NCBI GenBank assembly: GCA_964604155.1 | Contig: CAZRXY010000112.1 | Coordinates: forward strand, 1-40,856 | DNA from: Stygibacter sp964604155 | GTDB taxonomy: Bacteria; Cloacimonadota; Cloacimonadia; Cloacimonadales; TCS61 | Length of the DNA stretch: 40,856 nucleotides | Reading direction: 5' to 3' | Shown: positions 35,901 through 40,856 of the stretch, one piece after another | Layout: each line of letters opens with the position of its first letter | Position numbering within the stretch: position 1 is the first letter of the stretch | Position numbers and translations under genes: made by a program | Notes under the pieces: generated by a model | The model's input: only the letters and a program-made list of their open reading frames with translations | What the model was told of the DNA's origin: nothing | The model's database searches: none

Positions 35901-36006
35901 CTTTGTAATATTGCCTACCTGCGTGTTCTCGCTCAATCTTGTCAATTCTGCCTATTTTACTAGCATTTTTTCTTAATTGTACTCGATCACCTTCTTCAAA
36001 TAACAT
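32992..36006 (-). CDS. SNF2/RapA-type helicase of the accessory island
   Basis: About 1004 residues. An N-terminal small beta domain (residues 1-55, EGDRVQLRKNASKIGRIDKIE) precedes a SNF2 ATPase: Walker A DEVGLGKT (about 127-134), DEAH (231-234), LTATP (about 261), then the second RecA lobe with GGEGLDF and QRIGRIDRIGQ. The last 100 residues are coiled coil. It is a double-strand translocase of the RapA/DrmD-like class. The start at 36006 is chosen because GGAG lies 5 bases upstream; a longer frame to 36120 would overlap the preceding gene. No nuclease domain is seen. It is AT-rich relative to the neighbouring operons and is the last gene of the island. Confidence 0.88.
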   Translation of the reverse strand: MLFEEGDRVQLRKNASKIGRIDKIEREHAGRQYYKVFWNYEEIDIISEDDLTRYCENMDPEENLLKGKLSGYHEFQKLLTLKRLNKEVPLRNNIYSFNASKTQLYPYQFKPLIKFLDSPKNRILICDEVGLGKTIEAGMILTELRARQNMQRVLVVCPANLTSKWKIELKTRFTEDFDIIKKKKFISYLKEIKDYPNQTLNAIISIESIRNDEIIDELKEQMPDFDLIIIDEAHKLRNKTTNQWEIGKTLSNLSQSMVMLTATPIHLGIENLFHLLNILDEDDFSEFDSASKRFEDNKPIVKTQMCLSQFPPNFIDAEKYLKEINVDSFLNKNPLYPEILDELCRINTLQCDNNIGTLINLQRKLSDLNLISHIYTRTRKREVQKNIAVRKAITHKVKFTEKEKEFYEAVTNYVNSSANMKNKGFVQWLLNIPQRRMSSSIPVMVEYYKSKFEVSSKDMPESLSEDFIIEEEKDIYIDLQNILKEWDNDFTDSKYNKFIEIIYKEKKEIGKVKILVFAFFKGTLRYLEKKLTAENIKCLRIDGSIPIQKRQENIELFKKNENIEILLSSIVGGEGLDFQFCNTIFNYDLPWNPMEMEQRIGRIDRIGQKAKILYIHNLFIKDSIEERILERLYNRIEIFKHSIGDLEPIIGNIISALNKIVFSKEYTLEEDERNIREWELAAQRQIADFKEIEQNSAQFIGTDKFFEIEIDNIKRQRRYVTGEQLRKFILDFISNYCPQSRIDYDFNSCIGYISPDEKLKLMIREEQKSYDLSKFLSRHKKVEITFDSNVAFEKPSIEFINIYHPLVSIIINKYRLKQATFPNAFHIQLRTKYICTGFYVFRIFRLNIIGAKNISTLETVFINDEMEEACSRFDSEAILGEMIELGMNSSDEIETNEEWLSQALEVGYSIFMDRADNILKENKQRNENFVNIRLRSLELSYNKSKNWFDNQLGNTDKDFRIKMLHAQLEKKTNILEEKKLELESKRIIQKNYSEVAVGILEVIK

Positions 36007-36016
36007 ATAAACTCCT

Positions 36017-38164
36017 TCATCTATATTTAAACGGTTTTCTTTCATCATGCTCTTTATCAACTTCTTTATATTTTGGTATTGGAGTGTCATTGGGAGCATC
36101 TTTAGGCAGAATAAAATCATCTATTTTGAGTTCTGGTATGCGATTAGATAATCCATAAGCGACTGCGAATCTGTGGAATGGTATTTCTTTGTTCAAATAG
36201 TTTTCCGGAGTAGGAAGTATTCTTAATGGATGAGGAAAAGTCTCCCATTCTGTCCTGTGGATTCTCGGTTTTTTGAAAATTTCTGAAACGAGTTTTTCAC
36301 CCGCACCACCGCCAGAGATAAATATTTGAACCTTCTCTCCTTTCCAATCAATATCATTTTTCAAATGATTTTCATAAGACTCTTCCCAGGCTATATGTGA
36401 CTTTTCTCATAATAGTGTTAAATATTCTCTGATTTCTTTGGTTTTACGCTTACTCTTTAAAACATCAATTTCTCTAAAGCCCTGATTAATTATACGTGAC
36501 GAATAGAAAGCAATTATTTGATCATCCTGTCTGGGATTTTTAACATTAAAAATTGAAATATCAGTTGTTCCAGCACCGAAATCAATTATGGCGTGCAAGC
36601 CTTCTTTTAAGCTTGTTGATTTTGTGTAAGAAGCAACTTCTGCAACTGTCTCGGGAACATCAAAAACTCTTGATTTATTCTCATCATATTCAATATTTCT
36701 ATATACAAGGTCAATAAATTCAAGATCATTATGAATTTCATAATGTTCTCTTTCAATGAATTCAGATGTGGCTAAAAGTTTTTTAAATTCTTTTAATATT
36801 ATGTTATTGTTTACATAATCTACTGGTATACAAACATTATAGGTAATATCTAATATTCTATTGGGTAATTCTTTACTGATATAATTTCTGGCTTCTTTCA
36901 TTGCATAAGATAAATATGAAACAACAATGAATCGGAATACTTTATCATTAAATCGCTTAAGTATAATATCATTCAATTCTGAATTTAATCTTTTCTTCAT
37001 TGATACTATTTGCTCATTATCATTCATAGAGTTATCAACTTCTGAGGCAAAGAGCATTTTGAAATCATAAATCCCATTATTTTGTGGATAATCCTTCAAA
37101 TATTTGGCTGCATCCAAGCCTAATAATAATTTGTTATCATTTCTAAAAACGGCTAAAGAAGGCAAAAAGTAATTTTCTTGCATAAGTCCTTTATGATTAA
37201 AAATGATAGGTTTTACTTCGTTAGTAGGATATCGTCTATATGCAATTTTTGTGTTGCTTGTCCCAAAGTCTAATCCAACAATAATTTCAACACTTCCAGA
37301 GGTCTTATGCCTTATGGGTGTATCACTAATTTTCTTTATTCCATGAAATGGTCTTTTATTGATATTTTCCCGAAACTGATTAATTTCTGTAATGATTCTT
37401 TCATCTTCTTCTGTATGAGTTGTAATATAATAAGAATCTTTTTTATCATTTTCTTGTATTTTAGGATCATCGTTATATTTGGGCTTTTGCTTATCTTTGA
37501 TAATAATTTCTTCCATATCATGTTCTTTCACATTATGAATTTTCTTTTTATGTTCTTCTATTGCCAAATTAATTTTATCAACATTTTTGTATTCATTTAA
37601 ACTAATGTCATAAAAAATGTGTGATTGGGTATTTATAGTAATAATTAAAGAGTTTTTATCAACAGTCAAAAAATTGAATGGATATGGAAATTTATTAAAT
37701 TCATTATGTTTATAGTACACATCTCTATAATTCTTTTTCTTTTTCTTACCTGTTATATACTTTTTTTTGTGAGTCTTCCAGATAATCAATCTTTCATCGC
37801 TATCTATAGAAATAAAAGTACTTTTATCATCACTTATTTTTAAACCAGTAACATCATTTTTTTCTGTAGTAAGAGTTTGTTTTACTTTAAAATTGTCATC
37901 TTTTAAATCCCATACTTTAATTTCTTTTGTAACACTCCCTGAGATGAGTAATTCACCATCATTGGAGAAGCAGATTGTTTTAATAACTCCACAGTGTTTA
38001 TCTAATGTTGTAAGGTATCTATAATCATTATTCTCATATTTCCAAATATCAATTCTAGTTTCTCTATCTTCGACTCCAGCGATCAGATTTGACTTCGTAT
38101 TGTAAGCATTAATAACATACCTATGATCTTTGTATCGTTTAACTGGTTCTTTTTCTATTTTCAT
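36017..38164 (-). pseudogene. WD40 plus Hsp70/actin-like ATPase interrupted by an in-frame UGA
   Basis: Read through one UGA (36407-36409, codon 586) the frame gives 715 residues. Residues 1-130 carry WD40-like blades (FSNDGELLISGS, IKVWDLKDD, RLIIWK). A charged linker follows, then from about 290 an Hsp70/actin-fold ATPase with phosphate-1 GLDFGTSNT (297-305), phosphate-2 IIDFGAGTTD (526-535) and, after the UGA, the adenosine motif FISGGG (615-620). The C-terminal FHRFAVAYGLS follows. The frame on both sides of the UGA is the same, so a nonsense change (for example TGG to TGA) or UGA recoding is indicated, not an indel. No SECIS-like hairpin was found after it. It may be two polypeptides, since a TTG could restart at 36364. 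The start has GAAGG 9 bases upstream. Confidence 0.75.
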
Positions 38165-38369
38165 TATACGATACCTTCTTCATATTTTTTAAATAATTGA
38201 TTTTGTAGAACATGATCAAAATACTCAAAAAAGCAATTTTATCTTTTGGAGAAAATACCTCACACCAGTCTAATATATTTTGGTAATAATATTGATTATT
38301 TGAAATAACGTCCAATGTTACCGGCAATTCCTCATCTTCACGAATCCTCCCTGTTATAAACATTTCCAT
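38139..38369 (-). CDS. Small island protein with a slippery site near its end
   Basis: I do not recognise this family. As read, 76 residues (start MEMFITGRIREDEELPVTLD) that end inside the next gene. At the run T-TTT-TTG, about codon 47, a -1 shift instead gives a 68-residue product ending EYFDHVLQNQLFKKYEEGIV. Its TAA (38166-38164) overlaps the next gene's ATG, the usual form of operon coupling. That end looks more natural than the lysine-rich frame-0 tail. Either a base was lost from the T run or the gene uses -1 frameshifting. GGAG lies 5 bases before the ATG. Confidence 0.6.
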   Translation of the reverse strand: MEMFITGRIREDEELPVTLDVISNNQYYYQNILDWCEVFSPKDKIAFLSILIMFYKINYLKNMKKVSYNENRKRTS

Positions 38370-38397
38370 TAGAACTCCTCAACTCAACGTTTTGCAA

Positions 38398-38425
38398 ATG
38401 ATAATTATTTGTCTTTTCGTGTCAA
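38398..38425 (-). promoter_or_regulatory. Promoter of the accessory island
   Basis: On the minus strand a perfect TTGACA (complement of 38420-38425), a 16-base spacer and TATCAT (complement of 38398-38403) lie about 30 bases before the first island gene, with GAGGAG between. It is the best-matching promoter in the window. Confidence 0.75.
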
Positions 38426-38445
38426 TAAATTTCTTTTTTATTCCT

Positions 38446-38458
38446 GGCATACCCCGAA
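38446..38458 (+). repeat. Fragment of family 1 repeat at IS border
   Basis: GGCATACCCCGAA matches the first bases of the 75-bp repeat and stops where the IS end (GAGACTGTTCA at 38459) begins. Confidence 0.6.
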
Positions 38459-40286
38459 GAGACTGTTCATTACTATGCTACTCTTTTAAATAACTTATCA
38501 CGAATATAAGCCGTAATCTGCACCGGCTTGACGTTTTCTTGACAAGCCTTGGCAATATCAAGAGTGGTAAAAAATCCTTGCTCAAGATGCCTCTGGTTAA
38601 GGAGTGCTTCTTTCAGTAGCAGTCCATCAATCAGTTTATCAACAAACTCTACAGACTTTAATCCATAATGACCGGAAATTAGTTTATTCAATTTGCGATT
38701 GAATCTTTCAGCATTATTCGAGGTCATCATTTTATTTAGATGATTCCATTTTTCTAATATCCGTTTTTCCACATAGAGTGAGACATCCGGAACATTCATC
38801 TTAACTATTCTCTGAGCAGTTCGTTTACGACTATTCGAGTGAGTGTTATGAAACATATTCTCACTCAACTTTAAAAGTTTCTTCCTTATTTTCTCGTCTT
38901 TTACCTTATAAATCCTTTTGTTAAGGTTCTTTAGCTTGTGAAACCAGCAATTTTGCCAGGGCACTTTAGGAAATATCTTATTTCTACCAGCAGCTAAAGA
39001 CTCGCTGGCATCGGAAATAATTAATCGTGGTTTCCCATAGATTCTCTTGAAATCATCCATAAAAGATTCCCATGTTGTCCCCTTCATGTCGCATACTGTT
39101 TTGGTTAATAGGGGAAACCCGGTTTTATTATCAACTGCTGATAAGATATAATGCTTTATCCCCTTGATCTTTATCCACTTCTCGTCTACACAGATGATAC
39201 CGCTCCAGTATTTAATGGAATTTAGAAGCATCTTTTTCAGATCCGGTAATTGATATATCCAATTGTGAATTGTGCTTTTGGAAACACGAAAAATCAATCC
39301 GATCATATCCATGCTAACTCCGCTAGCCAGGAAGATTAATGACAATAAAGCTCTTTGAGAATCAGGTTTATTCCTTTTGAATTCATACAATTTACGTTTA
39401 TCATCTTTCTTTGCGACTGGTATGCTGATGTTCGGATCAATAGTTTTAGGCGAAATATCGCCTGCTGGTAATTCGGTTAATTGTTCTTTTGGTGCTGCTT
39501 TTTTCAGTTCATCGGCAAGATTTTTACTCTTATGATACATTTTCAAAGCATCAGTCTCGCGGATAATATTCATGAAAGAAGTTAAAGACATCTTGATTTC
39601 GGGATGTTCCTGACAGAAAATTTTGTAATGCTCAGAAATTGGCAGATCAAATGATCTCAATACCTGAGCTTCAACCAGCGGAATTGCCTCACGGAATTCT
39701 CTCTTCCTGCCAAGAAAGATTCCAAAATCCTGACCTTCATCTTGAAATATGCGGAAATAATTGTTACTATCCTGACGGCTATTTAGATCAAAAAAATCTG
39801 AAATTGTCTGGAATGTGCAAAGAGCATGATTATTGAGATCAGCTAACAGCCGTAAAAAAACATAGAGAAACTTTCGATTTGAATGAGTATCAGGAATAGC
39901 AAATGTACAGGGATGATTAATAGAAACTACAATTTTCCCCTCAACAATTTCTACGTTAACAAAACATAGATCATGCCGGTTTTTTTTGCATTATGAACCT
40001 CCATACTTAATTAAGTTTTAAATCAAGTAATATATGATTATAATATTTGTAAAGCATTTTATTTATAAATTTTTGAGCCGAATTTAATAGCTGATTAATT
40101 ACCCATAATCTCTTAAATGAGAGATAAAATAAAATGAGTCATAATCCTCATCTCAAAATTTAAAGCCGTTAAACACGATATTTATGTCAATTCAGCTTTC
40201 TTACCTGAAATTGAGCCATCGGTTCATTTTTATCCCTTTATTAATTCCAAATCTCTGGTATTAAACAAGATAGATTGAACAGTGTC
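38459..40286 (-). mobile_element. Complete insertion sequence
   Basis: The ends GAGACTGTTCATT (38459-38471) and, read inward from the other side, GACACTGTTCAAT (complement of 40274-40286) form imperfect terminal inverted repeats around a single transposase gene. The element is 1828 bases. I could not identify a clear target-site duplication, partly because the flanks are themselves repeats. About 280 bases upstream of the transposase hold no gene. Confidence 0.7.
38473..39991 (-). pseudogene. DDE transposase needing a +1 shift at an A8 run
   Basis: The frame 38473-39660 gives 395 residues, but it stays open upstream with no good start until an A8 run. There an ATG at 39991 with GGAGG 6 bases before it is in the other frame (MQKKPA then stop). 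Skipping one A joins them into a roughly 505-residue protein. Catalytic acidic residues fit D-D-E: CVDEKW, IISDASE and NAERFNRKLN, with an HTH (VSMDMIGLIFRVSKSTIHNWI) before them. The IS family is not certain (IS6/IS256-like superfamily by fold). It may be inactive, or use transcriptional slippage on the A run. Confidence 0.75.
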
Positions 40287-40310
40287 CCCGGAATTAGAGA
40301 CTGTTCAACA
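39992..40310. other. Non-coding IS end and junction between two IS elements
   Basis: AT-rich sequence with no gene. It contains the IS terminal repeat (40274-40286) and, 13 bases on, the facing end of the second element (40297-40308). TTGAACAGT (40275-40283) and ACTGTTCAA (40300-40308) form a perfect 9-bp inverted repeat. Confidence 0.55.
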
Positions 40311-40790
40311 TCACGCCACCTCCTGTAACAACTTACGCTTTATAATATCAATAATACTGCACACTTTCAGGTTTTCTTGACAAATGCGTGGTAAATTGAT
40401 GTCATCAATGAAGCATTTTTCAAAATGTATCGGATTATTAATCGCTTCCTTCAACCATAATGATGTGGTCAATTGCATTACAAACTTCCTTGATTTCAAA
40501 CCATACCTCTTAGCTATCACCTTGGCAATTTTCCGATTCCATCTCTCAGAAGCATTCGATGTCAGGCACATTGTTAGATATTTCCTGTCATGCAAAATAT
40601 TATTCTTCACATATTCAGAAACTCCTGGCACTCCCATTTCAGCCAATGTTTTAGCTGCTCTTTTCCTGCCATAGTAAGTCGTATTCCTGAATATTCCATT
40701 AGCTAATTTAAAACAGCGATCCTTCTTCTTGCCATCCTGCATATTATAAATTCTGTGCAATAAATTTTAATGACTATCCGGCTGTCTCCG
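40297..40790 (-). pseudogene. Truncated relative of the IS transposase
   Basis: A 149-residue ORF (40311-40760) aligns by eye with the C-terminal third of the transposase at 38473 (SNASERWNRKIAKVIAKRYG against SNNAERFNRKLNKLISGHYG; both end with CQEN and a basic tail). The catalytic N-terminal part is missing, so it is a remnant. Its terminal end GAGACTGTTCAA is at 40297-40308, like that of the complete IS. The other end is lost near 40790. Confidence 0.8.
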
Positions 40791-40795
40791 TAACA

Positions 40796-40814
40796 GGCAT
40801 ACCCCCGAAATTAA
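40796..40814 (+). repeat. Fragment of family 1 repeat at window edge
   Basis: GGCATACCCCCGAAATTA matches the first bases of the 75-bp dispersed repeat, next to the truncated IS remnant. Confidence 0.6.
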
Positions 40815-40856
40815 AAAAAGGCAGGTCTAAAAAGTCTCTAAATAATATTTAACATT

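Noticed and set aside
36330..36406. Second selenoprotein at UGA 36407
   Set aside because: No stem with a GG/GU-bearing apical loop could be drawn in the 40 bases after the UGA, and selenocysteine has no known role at that place in Hsp70-like ATPases; kept only as an alternative.

Overview
The window reads as part of a bacterial chromosome from an anaerobic, fermentative or syntrophic bacterium. The gene content fits Cloacimonadota (Candidatus Cloacimonas-like). The indications are paired formate and H2 metabolism operons with a selenocysteine formate dehydrogenase, secreted proteins ending in a YPNPFNP-type (FlgD/T9SS type A-like) C-terminal domain, and AT-leaning intergenic DNA full of dispersed repeats. 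The taxonomic call is inference from memory of that group; no search was run.

Region 1 (1-17,000): an energy-metabolism locus. Two paralogous diaphorase cassettes, each a cysteine-free HndB-like protein, a NuoE-like [2Fe-2S] protein and a NuoF-like FMN/NAD protein, are each followed by a different catalytic subunit. The first cassette (670-5785) ends in a NuoG-like/Mo formate dehydrogenase that is read through a UGA (selenocysteine, with a bacterial SECIS hairpin visible). The second cassette (12753-16941) ends in an [FeFe] hydrogenase. Between them lie what is needed to transport formate and mature both enzymes: a formate channel (focA), mobA, hydG, hydE and hydF, and fdhD on the opposite strand. 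The likely job is reversible interconversion of NADH (possibly plus reduced ferredoxin) with formate and H2.

Region 2 (17,000-25,330): two secreted proteins with a sorting-like C-terminal domain (a cyclophilin and a jelly-roll protein), topoisomerase III, the tldD/pmbA pair, and a CAU-anticodon tRNA followed by a terminator.

Region 3 (25,388-32,800, minus strand): an enlarged macromolecular-synthesis operon, rpsU-yqeY-(terminator)-cvpA-mutS2-dnaG-rpoD.

Region 4 (32,880-40,856, minus strand): a visibly AT-richer accessory island. From its own TTGACA/TATCAT promoter it encodes a small protein with a U-UUU-UUG slippery site, a WD40 plus Hsp70/actin-like ATPase interrupted by an in-frame UGA, and a 1004-residue SNF2/RapA-type helicase. 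I do not recognise this trio as a named system; it is the best candidate here for an undescribed (possibly defence-related, possibly decaying) module. It is bordered by a complete IS whose transposase needs a +1 shift at an A8 run, and by a truncated relative of that IS.

Intergenic regions share several dispersed repeat families. One, of about 75 bp, occurs as three long copies, with fragments abutting the IS elements.
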